64,000 nucleotides of DNA from an uncultured Lachnospiraceae bacterium. GTDB lineage: Bacteria > Bacillota > Clostridia > Lachnospirales > Lachnospiraceae. Positions 1 through 7,814 of this stretch are shown piece by piece (position 1 is the first letter of the stretch; the number at the start of each line of letters is the position of its first letter). The stretch is from NCBI GenBank assembly GCA_902789555.1, contig CADAOF010000003.1, positions 62,001-126,000 of the forward strand. Direction: 5' to 3'. The notes beneath the pieces were generated by a model. It worked only from the letters and a program-made list of their open reading frames with translations. It was not told the DNA's origin and searched no databases. A program made the position numbers and the translations under genes.

Positions 1-626
1 GCGTCTACGTCCCGTTCTGGCTCTATGACAGCAATCCTTCAGGCGAGATCGTCTTTAACGGCAGCGTGGACCGTACCTACCGCGACGGCGACTACGTGGT
101 CACCGAGCATCAGAATTACGAGCTCTACCGGAACATTAAGATGAGCTTCCGCGACATCCCGACCGATGCGAGCGAACGCATGGAAGACGCGCTGATGGAT
201 TCCCTTGAGCCCTTTGATTTCAAGGCGCTGAAGGCCTTTAATACCGATTACCTGGCAGGATACGTGGCCGACCGCTGGGATAAGAACGCGAAAGAAATGA
301 AGGCCAGAACGGACCGCCGCGTGCTCAACAGCACGCTGACGATCGCGATGGGCCGCGCGACGACGGGCTTCTCCGACGTGACTCTGCACGACCGTTCGCG
401 GCTCGACATGTCGAATTCCACGGCGCGCTTCGTGCTGCTGCCGGTGTACGTCTTCGACGTGAAGTGGAACGGTGAAAAGTACAGTTTCGCGGTGAACGGA
501 CAGACCGGCAAGGTCGTCGGTACGCTTCCCGAAGACGCTGCGCTCAAGAGAAAGTACTTCTGGAAATGGGCGGCCATCGGTGCCGCCGTGATCATGGCGG
601 CCAACTGGCTGCTGTTCCTGCAGTAG
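1..626 (+). CDS. C-terminal part of a zinc-ribbon/TFIIB-type membrane protein (5' truncated)
   Basis: The frame is open from the first bases, so the gene begins outside the window; the GTG at 66 is internal. What remains is about 207 residues. A beta-rich soluble part opens with YVPFWLYD, followed by a membrane helix near the C-terminus (WAAIGAAVIMAANWLLFL). This matches the C-terminal half of Firmicute proteins annotated as TFIIB-type zinc-ribbon containing. In those the metal-binding ribbon is at the missing N-terminus, so I cannot confirm it here. The gene is followed after 12 bases by a TPM-domain gene, a pairing I recall from related Clostridia. Function is unknown; a membrane-anchored quality-control or scaffolding role is only a guess. 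Confidence 0.7.
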   Translation, partial: VYVPFWLYDSNPSGEIVFNGSVDRTYRDGDYVVTEHQNYELYRNIKMSFRDIPTDASERMEDALMDSLEPFDFKALKAFNTDYLAGYVADRWDKNAKEMKARTDRRVLNSTLTIAMGRATTGFSDVTLHDRSRLDMSNSTARFVLLPVYVFDVKWNGEKYSFAVNGQTGKVVGTLPEDAALKRKYFWKWAAIGAAVIMAANWLLFLQ

Positions 627-638
627 GAGGTGAGAGCG

Positions 639-2036
639 ATGCGTAAGAAACTCTGGATGATCCTTCTTCTGGCGGCTGTGCTTCTCGTCCCTGCAGGCAG
701 GGCGAAGGCAGATGCGCCGCTTCTCGTCAGTCCCGCTCCGGGGGCAGTCTCGGACAAGCCGGCCTGGTATCCCGAAAGCACCGTTGGCTTCCAGTTCTAT
801 AACGACGCTGATGCGCCGCGCGTCGTGGATACGGCGGATATCTTCACCGATGAAGAAGAAGCCGTGATCCTGAAGGCGATCGCAGAACAGTCCGCCCGCG
901 GAAACGCGGACATCGTGGTCGTCACGGACGATAACGCCTACGGCATGAGCCATCAGGAATATGCCGACGATTTCTACGATTACAACGGCTACGGCTTCGG
1001 ACCCGGCCGGGACGGCATCGTGCTCTTCATCTGCATGGAGCCGGGCAACCGCGGCTGGTGGACGAGTGTCACGGGACGTCTGGTCCCTGCGACCGGAGAC
1101 GGCCCCGTGCGCTACACGGAAGCCGTTGCCAACCAGCTGGACGACGCACTTTACGGCGACATGGTCGCCGGACGCTATGCCGAAGGCGTCACCGACTGGG
1201 TCCGCAACGTCGGGACCTGGCTGACCTACGGCGTTCCGTTTGCCCCGATCTGGTATCCGACCGTGGAAGAGCAGGCAGGCTGGGTACGCGAGAGAAACGC
1301 GGATGCGCCGCGGATCTCCGATACGGCAGGCTGGTTCTCCAAGAGCGAAGCGAAGTCGCTGGAGGAAAAGGCGGCTGCCCTGTCCGAACGTTACGGCGTG
1401 GACGTCATCATCCACACGGGACGCAGCGACTGCGGCATGGGGAAGGAAGCCTATGCGAAGGCCTTCTATCAGTACGGCGGCTACGGCCTCTTCAATGATT
1501 ACAGCGGCGTGCTGCTGGTGATGCTGTCGGGTGAGACCGGCGGCTATGCGCTCTATACCGAGGGCGACGTTCCTTCCGTGCTGAAGGATGAAGACTCGGT
1601 CACCCGTCTGCTTGAGATGAGTGAGAACGACGCGTATAAGGCGGACAGTGCCGCGGCGGGCTGCGAGAGCTATCTGAAGCTGCTCGACAAGGCACTGAAG
1701 AGCAACAAGGTGCCGCACAGCACGGGCAGCTGGATCATGAGCGGTGTCTTCGCGGCGCTCGCCGGCCTTCTTTCCGGCGGTGTTTCCCGCGGCAGCGCGG
1801 CCGCCAGCATGAAGACGGTCCGGACCGCTTTCGACTCCAATGACTATCTGGTCGACGGCAGCTTCCAGGTGGTGAACAGCTACGACAAGTTCATCGACGT
1901 CACGACGACGAGGGTCTACAGCCCGCCGTCGCAGAATAAGAGCAACGGCTCCGGCAGCAGCGGCTCTTCCGACTACAGCGGCGGCCACGTCTCGTCCTCC
2001 GGCACCTCGCATGCCGGCAGCGGCAGAAAGTTCTGA
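639..2036 (+). CDS. Secreted/membrane protein with two TPM domains
   Basis: The protein has 465 residues. I place the start at the ATG at 639 because AGGAGG lies at 625-630, eight bases upstream; the in-frame GTG at 630 lies inside that site. A signal peptide covers about residues 1-24. Two TPM (TLP18.3/Psb32/MOLO-1) domains follow. The first begins VVDTADIFTDEEE and contains ADIVVVTDDNAYG; the second begins RISDTAGWFSKSE and contains VDVIIHTG. A hydrophobic segment (IMSGVFAALAGLLSGGVS) comes after them, then a Ser/Gly-rich tail ending SGRKF. TPM domains act outside the membrane and are linked to phosphatase activity or membrane-protein maintenance. The tandem copy is less usual than a single one. 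It is probably co-transcribed with the preceding gene. Confidence 0.85.
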   Translation: MRKKLWMILLLAAVLLVPAGRAKADAPLLVSPAPGAVSDKPAWYPESTVGFQFYNDADAPRVVDTADIFTDEEEAVILKAIAEQSARGNADIVVVTDDNAYGMSHQEYADDFYDYNGYGFGPGRDGIVLFICMEPGNRGWWTSVTGRLVPATGDGPVRYTEAVANQLDDALYGDMVAGRYAEGVTDWVRNVGTWLTYGVPFAPIWYPTVEEQAGWVRERNADAPRISDTAGWFSKSEAKSLEEKAAALSERYGVDVIIHTGRSDCGMGKEAYAKAFYQYGGYGLFNDYSGVLLVMLSGETGGYALYTEGDVPSVLKDEDSVTRLLEMSENDAYKADSAAAGCESYLKLLDKALKSNKVPHSTGSWIMSGVFAALAGLLSGGVSRGSAAASMKTVRTAFDSNDYLVDGSFQVVNSYDKFIDVTTTRVYSPPSQNKSNGSGSSGSSDYSGGHVSSSGTSHAGSGRKF

Positions 2037-2063
2037 CCGCGGATCCCAGGGAGAAACTGATTC

Positions 2064-3722
2064 ATGATCGAGATCACATACAATAACGGAAAAAAACTGG
2101 AAGTTCCCGTGGGTACTTCCTACCTTGCGATGGCTGAACGGGTCCAGCCGGAATTCGAACACCGCATCGTCCTGGCCAAGGTACGGGGCAAACTGAAGGA
2201 GCTGTTCAAGACCGTCTCCGACAACGAAGAGGTGCAGTTCATCACGGCCGCCGAACGCGACGGCATGCTGACGTATGAGCGCAGCATGCTGATGCTGCTG
2301 GGCAAAGCGATCCACGACCTGTCCGCGACCCGTGAAGAAGAGCAGTTCCTGGTCAAGTTTTCCGTCATTAACGGCTACTACGTCGAGTTCAGGGACAGGC
2401 GCCCGGTGACGGCAGAATATGCTGCCCGCCTTACCGAGCGCATGAATGCGCTGGCTGCAGCCGACCTGCCGATTCGGAAGAAGAGCGTCCGTGTCGACGT
2501 CGCCAGGAAGTATTTCCGCGAGATCGGCATGCAGGACAAGGACGACCTGCTGCGCTTCCGCCGCAGTTCCACGGTCAATCTTTACAGCATCGAAGACTAC
2601 GTCGACTATTTCTACGGCTTTACCGTGCCTTCGACCGGGTACCTGAAATATTTCGAGGTGGTCCCTTACGAAGCCGGCATGGCACTTCTGATGCCGAAGC
2701 AGGCGGCACCGGAGACCGTGGAGCCTCTGCTGCCGCAGCCCAAGCTGTTTAACGTGCTTCAGGATACTTCCGACTGGTGTGAAGAAATGGACATGGACAC
2801 CGTCGGCGCGATCAACCAGAAGATCGCGAAGGGAGAGATCGCCGACATGATCCTGATGGCGGAAGCCAGGCAGGAGATGAAGATCGCCGCCATCGCCACG
2901 ATGATCGCCGAGAGGCCTTCGGTCAAGTGCGTGATGATCGCCGGCCCGTCCTCTTCGGGCAAGACGAGTTTCTCGCACCGGCTGTCCGTACAGCTGCGCG
3001 GTCTGGGCCTCCGCCCGCATCCCATCGAGGTGGACAATTACTTCGTCAGCCGAGACCGGACGCCGCGCGATGAGAACGGCGAATACGACTTCGAGTCGAT
3101 CAAGGCGGTGGACACCGAGCTGTTCAACAAGGACATGCTGGGGCTGCTGGCCGGGGAGGAAGTCCAGCTGCCGACTTTCAATTTCAAGGCCGGCATGCCG
3201 GAGTACAAGGGAAATTCCCTTAAGCTCGGTCCGAACGACATCCTGGTCATTGAGGGCATCCACTGCCTGAACGAAGAACTGAGCTACCGGATCCCGGCGG
3301 ATCAGAAGTTCAAAATCTACATTTCCGCGCTGACCACGATCAATATCGACGAGCACAACCGGATCCCGACCTCCGACGGCCGCCTGATCCGCCGTATGGT
3401 GCGCGACGCGCGGACAAGAGGCTATTCGGCAGAGGATACGATTGCCCGCTGGGCAAGCGTACGGCACGGTGAACACAAGAACATCTTCCCGTACCAGGAG
3501 AGCGCAGACGTGGTCTTCAACTCCTCACTGGTCTATGAGCTTTCGGTGCTGAAATCCTATGCGGAGCAGCTGCTCTTCGGGATCGCCGAGGACTCGCCGG
3601 CCTTTTCGGAAGCGACCCGCCTGCTGCGTTTCTTCAATTACTTCCTGGCGACGGATTCCACGCAGGTGCCGCAGAACTCTCTTCTCAAGGAATTCATCGG
3701 GGGAAGCATCTTCCACGTGTAA
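2064..3722 (+). CDS. Nucleoside (uridine-type) kinase with N-terminal TGS and ThrRS-like domains
   Basis: The protein has 552 residues and starts at the ATG at 2064. Residues about 1-60 form a TGS ubiquitin-like domain as in threonyl-tRNA synthetase. About 65-250 resemble the ThrRS second additional domain. The C-terminal half is a uridine kinase/phosphoribulokinase P-loop domain with Walker A GPSSSGKTS near residue 294 and the substrate-side EVDNYFVSRDRTPRDENG. The expected reaction is NTP-dependent phosphorylation of a nucleoside, probably uridine or cytidine. The fusion is a known Firmicute family simply called nucleoside kinase. Its substrate and the role of the tRNA-synthetase-like half are unsettled. 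It lies 27 bases after the TPM gene and ends at a strong hairpin. Confidence 0.88.
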   Translation: MIEITYNNGKKLEVPVGTSYLAMAERVQPEFEHRIVLAKVRGKLKELFKTVSDNEEVQFITAAERDGMLTYERSMLMLLGKAIHDLSATREEEQFLVKFSVINGYYVEFRDRRPVTAEYAARLTERMNALAAADLPIRKKSVRVDVARKYFREIGMQDKDDLLRFRRSSTVNLYSIEDYVDYFYGFTVPSTGYLKYFEVVPYEAGMALLMPKQAAPETVEPLLPQPKLFNVLQDTSDWCEEMDMDTVGAINQKIAKGEIADMILMAEARQEMKIAAIATMIAERPSVKCVMIAGPSSSGKTSFSHRLSVQLRGLGLRPHPIEVDNYFVSRDRTPRDENGEYDFESIKAVDTELFNKDMLGLLAGEEVQLPTFNFKAGMPEYKGNSLKLGPNDILVIEGIHCLNEELSYRIPADQKFKIYISALTTINIDEHNRIPTSDGRLIRRMVRDARTRGYSAEDTIARWASVRHGEHKNIFPYQESADVVFNSSLVYELSVLKSYAEQLLFGIAEDSPAFSEATRLLRFFNYFLATDSTQVPQNSLLKEFIGGSIFHV

Positions 3723-3736
3723 GCCGATCGGCGCGA

Positions 3737-3770
3737 AAAAACGGACCGCCCGCGGGCGGTCCGTTTTCTT
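3737..3770. terminator. Bidirectional intrinsic terminator
   Basis: A GC-rich inverted repeat centred at about 3751 (ACGGACCGCCC / GGGCGGTCCGT) is flanked by an A-run on the left and TTTT on the right. It can terminate both the nucleoside kinase gene (plus strand) and the opposing LytTR gene (minus strand). Confidence 0.85.
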
Positions 3771-3784
3771 GTATGAAGAGGCTG

Positions 3785-4591
3785 TCAGGGCCTTCTGTGG
3801 TTTTCGGCCCAGTTGTTCAGCATCCGTTTGAAGGCGGTGTATTTCTTCTCCGGAACGGGGAGAACCGTCCCGTCGGACAGCGTCAGTGAAAAACGCTTCA
3901 GGCTGCGCACGTAGAAGGGGTTCACCAGGTAGGAGGCATGGCAGCGCAGGAGGCAGTCGCCGTAGCGTTCGGCAAGGCTCGTTACCTTGTCCAGGCAGGG
4001 AATGACCTTGTTTTCGGTATGGATCAGGCTGTGATGGCTGCTGTCCGTACTTTCGATATAGATGACGCTGTCAGCATCCAGATAGTGCGATTCGTCCTTC
4101 ATTCCGCGGACCAGGATGCGCTTCGGCAGCTCTGCGGTCTTCGTCCGCGCAGGAAGCTCATCGAAGGGAAAACGGCTCCCCTCACTGGAGAAGGTGTTCG
4201 AGATCATGATCATGGTCAGGCGCGGAACAGATTCTTCTTCGTCGTTGGTCTGGAGCCTTTGCTCTTCCCAGGCGAGAAGCGTGCGCTGCCGGCTGACGAC
4301 GGAGGTCCCTTCCGGCAGATGGGCAAGGATGTCGTAGAACAGGACGATGTTCATGCCTTTCTTGCCGACAGGGGAGATCTGTGTGGACATGTTGCCAAGG
4401 GTATAGACGATCTTTTCCTGCCATCCCTGCATGATGCTGCAAAGCACGTCCTTGCCGCGCAGGAACTGGCCGTCCCGTGGGCCGAGCCAGAGAACATTTT
4501 CACTCAGATGCTCGATCAGAGGTTCGGGGGTGCCGTCAAAGAACTGGCTGACGACTTCGAGGGAGAGTGCGGAGATTTCTTTCTGCTTCAT
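3785..4591 (-). CDS. LytTR-domain transcriptional regulator with N-terminal SnoaL/NTF2-like domain
   Basis: The protein has 268 residues. The C-terminal LytTR DNA-binding domain spans about residues 158-262 (VIYIESTDSSHHSLIHT, LLRCHASYLVNPFYV, LPVPEKKY). The N-terminal 135 residues are not a receiver domain. Their pattern (LIEHLSENVLWLGPRDGQF then an alternating beta-strand region) resembles a SnoaL/NTF2-like cone fold, which could bind a small ligand. It therefore looks like a one-component regulator rather than the output half of a two-component system. No kinase gene is adjacent. A promoter lies upstream on the minus strand. The target genes are unknown. Confidence 0.82.
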   Translation of the reverse strand: MKQKEISALSLEVVSQFFDGTPEPLIEHLSENVLWLGPRDGQFLRGKDVLCSIMQGWQEKIVYTLGNMSTQISPVGKKGMNIVLFYDILAHLPEGTSVVSRQRTLLAWEEQRLQTNDEEESVPRLTMIMISNTFSSEGSRFPFDELPARTKTAELPKRILVRGMKDESHYLDADSVIYIESTDSSHHSLIHTENKVIPCLDKVTSLAERYGDCLLRCHASYLVNPFYVRSLKRFSLTLSDGTVLPVPEKKYTAFKRMLNNWAENHRRP

Positions 4592-4648
4592 GGTGCTTAA
4601 GCATCCCTTCTAAAGAACTGAAGAGCGCGGAAACCGCTGAATGCCTGC

Positions 4649-4677
4649 AGTATACACGAAATACAGGGGCTTGGCAA
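4649..4677 (-). promoter_or_regulatory. Sigma-A promoter of the LytTR gene
   Basis: Read on the minus strand, TTGCCA (4672-4677) and TATACT (4649-4654) are separated by 17 bases. They lie about 60 bases upstream of the LytTR start. Confidence 0.7.
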
Positions 4678-4782
4678 GCGTTTTTGAACTATTCGAAGTG
4701 AAATTACGATTAAGAAAATCAGGTTTTGGGTTTCCGAAGACAGGATCCGGGGGCTGCGGGGACCTGTCCGGCGATTTGTTCC

Positions 4783-4811
4783 TTGAAATCCGCGGCTTTT
4801 CATGATATATA
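4783..4811 (+). promoter_or_regulatory. Promoter of rnpB
   Basis: TTGAAA (4783-4788) and TATATA (4806-4811) have a 17-base spacer. They predict a transcription start near 4818, exactly where the RNase P RNA helix P1 begins. Confidence 0.75.
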
Positions 4812-4818
4812 TGGGACT

Positions 4819-5165
4819 GCGGAGCAGGGCGGATGATCGCGGGGCCTTCGGGCCGTGAGGAAAGTCCGGGCTTCACAGGGCAGGATGCCGGATAACGTCC
4901 GGCGGAGGCGACTCCCGGGAAAGCGCCACAGAGAACAGACCGCCGCTTTGCCTTACGGCAAAGCGGTAAGGGTGAAACGGCAGTGTAAGAGACTACCGCT
5001 CCGGCAGCAATGCAGGAGGCAGGGCAAGCCCCATCCGAAGCAAGACCAAACAGAAGGCATAAGGCGGCCCGTCTGCCTTCGGGTAGGTCGCTTGAGCCGT
5101 CCGGCAACGGGCGGTCTAGACAGATGATCATCCGCGACAGAACCCGGCTTACAGCCCTGCTCCGC
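4819..5165 (+). ncRNA. rnpB: RNase P RNA (type A-like)
   Basis: The catalytic RNA of RNase P, about 347 nt, removes 5' leaders from tRNA precursors. Helix P1 is formed by GCGGAGCAGGGC (4819-4830) and its exact complement at 5154-5165. The conserved core is present: GTGAGGAAAGTCCGGGC starting at 4855, the CACAGA segment near 4927, AGGGTGAAACGGCAGTGTAA at 4968, and ACAGAACCCGGCTTAC near 5137. Several internal GC-rich hairpins occur, one capped by TTCG at 5088. A promoter sits just upstream. The end immediately abuts the next gene's ribosome binding site. Confidence 0.96.
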
Positions 5166-5181
5166 CTTGAAAGGAAAAAAC

Positions 5182-5460
5182 ATGGGACGTGTCCTTAACC
5201 ATCTGAATACGGTGCTGAACGCGGTATTCATCGTGTCGGCAGCCGGCGCCGCCGTGTTCGCGGTCCTGTGCCTTGTCAAGGGACCGACGCTGCATTACGC
5301 CCCTTATGTTCTTGCATTCTGCGCAGTGTATTATCTGGGAACGGCGGTAAAAGTCCTTGCGGACGGCGGCCGGCACAGCGCCGGGAAGGGGCTTGGCCTG
5401 CTGCTTTTGGTGCTTGTTCTCGCTGCACTGACAGTTATCACGTACGGGAGTGTCGCATGA
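5182..5460 (+). CDS. Small three-helix membrane protein of unknown function
   Basis: The protein has 92 residues, counted from the ATG at 5182, which has AAAGGA six bases upstream. An in-frame TTG at 5167 is less likely because it overlaps the RNase P RNA end and this ribosome binding site. Three hydrophobic segments are visible: about 10-33, 40-58 and 70-90, the last rich in Leu and Val. No catalytic motif is seen. Its stop codon overlaps the birA start (ATGA at 5457-5460), so the two are translationally coupled. I do not recognise the family. Confidence 0.65.
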   Translation: MGRVLNHLNTVLNAVFIVSAAGAAVFAVLCLVKGPTLHYAPYVLAFCAVYYLGTAVKVLADGGRHSAGKGLGLLLLVLVLAALTVITYGSVA

Positions 5461-6260
5461 TCGATCCTGAACGTCTGAAAATCGCATGGGAGGCGGCCGT
5501 ATGCCGCGGACATGAGGAAGGCACGGGCCTTCCGTTTTTTGAAGCGTGGGACGTGCTGCCGTCGACGAACGACCGCGCGGCAAAGCTCGCTGCGGACGGT
5601 GCGCCCGATTTTACCATGGTGACGGCAGACCGGCAGACAGCCGGCAAGGGAAGGCGCGGGCGCGTCTGGGAGACCCCGGCGGACAGCAGCATCGCCATGA
5701 GCCTGGTACTGCGGCCGAAGGTGGATCTTTCCGCACTGTCGGAACTGACCATCCTTGCCGGGATCGCGGTCGCCCGCTGCCTGAAGATGCTCGGCGCAGA
5801 GCCGAAGATCAAGTGGCCGAATGACATCCGGCTTAAGGACAGGAAGGTCTGCGGGATCCTGGCAGAGACGAAACTGAAGAACGGCGCTGCGGACCATGTC
5901 ATTCTCGGCATCGGGATCAACGTGACGAAGGCGGCTTATTCGAGAGAGGTTGCCGAAGTCGCCGTCAGTCTGGAGGAAGCCGGCGTCACGGCCGTGCGCG
6001 AAGACCTGATGGCGGGGATCACCGCCGAAATGATGAAGCTTATCGCCGCCTGGGAAAAGACGGGAAATGTTTCCTTTATAGCAGAAGAATATGAAGCGTC
6101 AATGGAGTGGAAAGGTAAAAATTGCCGCGTGATCGCTGCAGACGGCAGTTTTACCGAAGGAACACCCCTGGGCATTGCCGCGGACGGCACCCTTCGTTTT
6201 CTTACGGAAAACGGCGAGCGGCACGTCACCGCCGGCGAGGTCAGCCTGCGCCGCGGATGA
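5457..6260 (+). CDS. birA: Biotin--[acetyl-CoA-carboxylase] ligase
   Basis: The protein has 267 residues. The start at 5457 overlaps the upstream stop. The same frame is open further upstream, but that part is out of phase with, and covered by, the small membrane protein gene. The catalytic core is clear: the biotinyl-AMP-binding segment TAGKGRRGRVW near residues 59-69, the active-site lysine region KWPNDI, then KVCGILAE and the C-terminal SH3-like cap. It attaches biotin to the carrier domains of carboxylases. The N-terminal winged-helix domain of bifunctional BirA is absent, so it should not act as a biotin operon repressor. Confidence 0.93.
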   Translation: MIDPERLKIAWEAAVCRGHEEGTGLPFFEAWDVLPSTNDRAAKLAADGAPDFTMVTADRQTAGKGRRGRVWETPADSSIAMSLVLRPKVDLSALSELTILAGIAVARCLKMLGAEPKIKWPNDIRLKDRKVCGILAETKLKNGAADHVILGIGINVTKAAYSREVAEVAVSLEEAGVTAVREDLMAGITAEMMKLIAAWEKTGNVSFIAEEYEASMEWKGKNCRVIAADGSFTEGTPLGIAADGTLRFLTENGERHVTAGEVSLRRG

Positions 6261-6296
6261 CTTATTTATTCCTTAAGGAAAAGTTTCAAAAACCCC

Positions 6297-6325
6297 TTGC
6301 ATTTCCGCGCGGGGCATGTTAAAGT
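6297..6325 (+). promoter_or_regulatory. Promoter of rpsF-ssb-rpsR
   Basis: TTGCAT (6297-6302) and TAAAGT (6320-6325) are separated by 17 bases. The leader of about 65 bases contains a CCTTGCTTTCCCGGACAGGGAAGG-region hairpin. Such leaders can carry an S6:S18 binding site in Firmicutes, but I cannot establish that here. Confidence 0.55.
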
Positions 6326-6397
6326 ATATCGCTGTGACATATCACGATCCTTGCTTTCCCGGACAGGGAAGGCCAAAGTCCAAAAGGAGGTAATAGC

Positions 6398-6688
6398 ATG
6401 AGTAAGTACGAATTAGCCGTTGTTCTCAGTGCTGCCATCGATGACGAAGCGAGGTCCGCGACTCTTGACAGAGTGAAGGATTACGTGGAGAAGGCCGGCG
6501 GCAGCATCACCAACGTAGACGACTGGGGAAAGAAGAAGCTTGCGTACGACATCCAGAAGATGAGCGAAGCTTACTACTACTTCATCCAGTTCGAAGCTGA
6601 GACCGACGCTCCCGGTGAGATCGAATCCAACGTTCGTCTCATGGAGTCGGTCATTCGTTTCCTTTGCATCAAGAAGGACGAAGACTGA
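6398..6688 (+). CDS. rpsF: 30S ribosomal protein S6
   Basis: The protein has 96 residues, which is normal for S6. A strong AAAGGAGG lies ahead of the ATG. The core begins YELAVVLSAAIDDE and contains the family segment DDWGKKKLAYDIQKMSEAYY. It binds the central domain of 16S rRNA together with S18 and is the first gene of the classical rpsF-ssb-rpsR operon. It ends with acidic KKDED, which is common in Firmicutes. Confidence 0.97.
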   Translation: MSKYELAVVLSAAIDDEARSATLDRVKDYVEKAGGSITNVDDWGKKKLAYDIQKMSEAYYYFIQFEAETDAPGEIESNVRLMESVIRFLCIKKDED

Positions 6689-6702
6689 GAAAAGAGGTAA
6701 TC

Positions 6703-7152
6703 ATGAACAAAGTTATTTTGATGGGCCGTCTGACGAGAGATCCGGAAGTTCGCTACTCTAACGGAGATAATGCCACCGCCATCGCCCGCTTCTCCATCGC
6801 CGTCGACCGCCGCTTCAAGCGCGGAAATGACGGACAGGACGCGGATTTCTTCAACTGCACCGCTTTCGGAAAACAGGGTGAGTTCGTGGAGAAGTACCTG
6901 AAGAAGGGCACCAAGATCCTTCTGTCGGGCCGTATCCAGAACGACAATTACACCAACCGTGACGGTCAGAAGGTTTCTTCCGTGCAGATCATTGCCGAAG
7001 AGATCGAATTTGCCGAGAGCAAGAACTCCGGTTCCGGCTCCGGCGCCCCGCAGAGCTACAACGCTCCCGCGGAGGGAAGCCGCCCCGCTGCTGACGGATT
7101 CATGAACATTCCGGACAGCATCGACAGCGAGGAGCTTCCGTTTAATTTCTAA
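6703..7152 (+). CDS. ssb: Single-stranded DNA-binding protein
   Basis: The protein has 149 residues, with the start at the ATG at 6703 ([18 protein letters not shown]) and GAGG upstream. An OB-fold covers residues 1-105, followed by a Ser/Gly/Pro-rich linker. The C-terminal tip reads [11 protein letters not shown] normally recruits repair and replication partners through an acidic tip ending in Pro-Phe; here two residues follow the Pro-Phe. This is the chromosomal replication SSB, judged by its position between rpsF and rpsR. Confidence 0.96.
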   Translation: MNKVILMGRLTRDPEVRYSNGDNATAIARFSIAVDRRFKRGNDGQDADFFNCTAFGKQGEFVEKYLKKGTKILLSGRIQNDNYTNRDGQKVSSVQIIAEEIEFAESKNSGSGSGAPQSYNAPAEGSRPAADGFMNIPDSIDSEELPFNF

Positions 7153-7168
7153 ACAGGAGGGTATTACG

Positions 7169-7429
7169 ATGGCTTTCAATAGAACCGATAAGAGCGATGC
7201 GCCCAAGAAGCACATGCCGATCCGCAGAAAGAAAAAAGTCTGCACGTTCTGCGGCGTGGAGGGTGAAGTCGATTACAAGGATGTCGCCAGGCTGAAAAAG
7301 TACATCTCCGAGCGCGGCAAGATCCTGCCCCGCCGGGTGACCGGTACCTGCGCGAAGCATCAGCGTGCTCTTACGACCGCTGTGAAGCGCGCCCGCAACC
7401 TTGCGCTTCTGCCTTATTCCATGGACTGA
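7169..7429 (+). CDS. rpsR: 30S ribosomal protein S18
   Basis: The protein has 86 residues. The S18 core is evident: [19 protein letters not shown], then the RRVTG(T)CAKHQR motif. CTFCGVEG near residues 26-33 gives a cysteine-containing N-terminal segment typical of one class of bacterial S18. It partners S6 on 16S rRNA. Spacing to ssb is 16 bases, and the operon ends at a hairpin 12 bases downstream. Confidence 0.97.
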   Translation: MAFNRTDKSDAPKKHMPIRRKKKVCTFCGVEGEVDYKDVARLKKYISERGKILPRRVTGTCAKHQRALTTAVKRARNLALLPYSMD

Positions 7430-7440
7430 AGGCAAAACTG

Positions 7441-7470
7441 ATCCGGACCGGATTACGGTCCGGATTTTTT
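7441..7470 (+). terminator. Intrinsic terminator after rpsR
   Basis: The stem ATCCGGACCG / CGGTCCGGAT encloses a short GATTA loop and is followed by a T-run at 7465-7470. Confidence 0.9.
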
Positions 7471-7490
7471 GTAAGAAAGAAGGGACTGTC

Positions 7491-7814
7491 ATGGACGGAA
7501 AAGTCTTATGCGGCGCGAGCGCCGAGCAGCTCAAATATTATTTCAATCCGGAGTTTGCCCGTCTGCCGGAGACTGTCCGGCAGGAACTGCACGACATCAC
7601 GGTGGTCATGGCCGACCGCATCGGCGCGACCTTCCTGATGGTCTTTGCCGGCGACGGATCGCTTCGTCTTGAGATCGTTCCGGACGAAGCGGACTTCGGC
7701 TACGACGAGATCGAGGCCGAACTGCAGATCCGCGCCCTGCAGCGCGAAAAAGAAGAACTTTTCACGCAGCTGGAGGCATTTTATCAGGCCTTTTTCACGG
7801 AGGACGGAGAGTAA
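7491..7814 (+). CDS. DUF6145-like conserved protein
   Basis: The protein has 107 residues, counted from the ATG at 7491. A longer in-frame reading into the upstream terminator and rpsR is excluded because it would translate the hairpin. The sequence contains QLKYYFNPEFARLPETVRQEL, a central acidic VPDEADFGYDEIEAELQI and a C-terminal helix (KEELFTQLEAFYQAFF). Its size and position immediately before dusB match what I recall of the Lachnospiraceae DUF6145 family. No function is known. Its stop codon directly abuts the dusB start, so the two are probably co-translated. Confidence 0.7.
   Translation: MDGKVLCGASAEQLKYYFNPEFARLPETVRQELHDITVVMADRIGATFLMVFAGDGSLRLEIVPDEADFGYDEIEAELQIRALQREKEELFTQLEAFYQAFFTEDGE

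Noticed and set aside
39-3476. A 1145-codon open frame on the minus strand
   Set aside because: It lies antisense to the zinc-ribbon, TPM and nucleoside kinase genes, has no recognisable domain or ribosome binding site, and has the Arg/His/Asp-rich composition of a GC-rich shadow frame.
5268-5456. An N-terminal extension of BirA that might hold a DNA-binding domain
   Set aside because: The extra residues are Cys/Arg/Pro-rich with no HTH, are covered by the small membrane protein gene, and the ATG at 5457 is coupled to that gene's stop.
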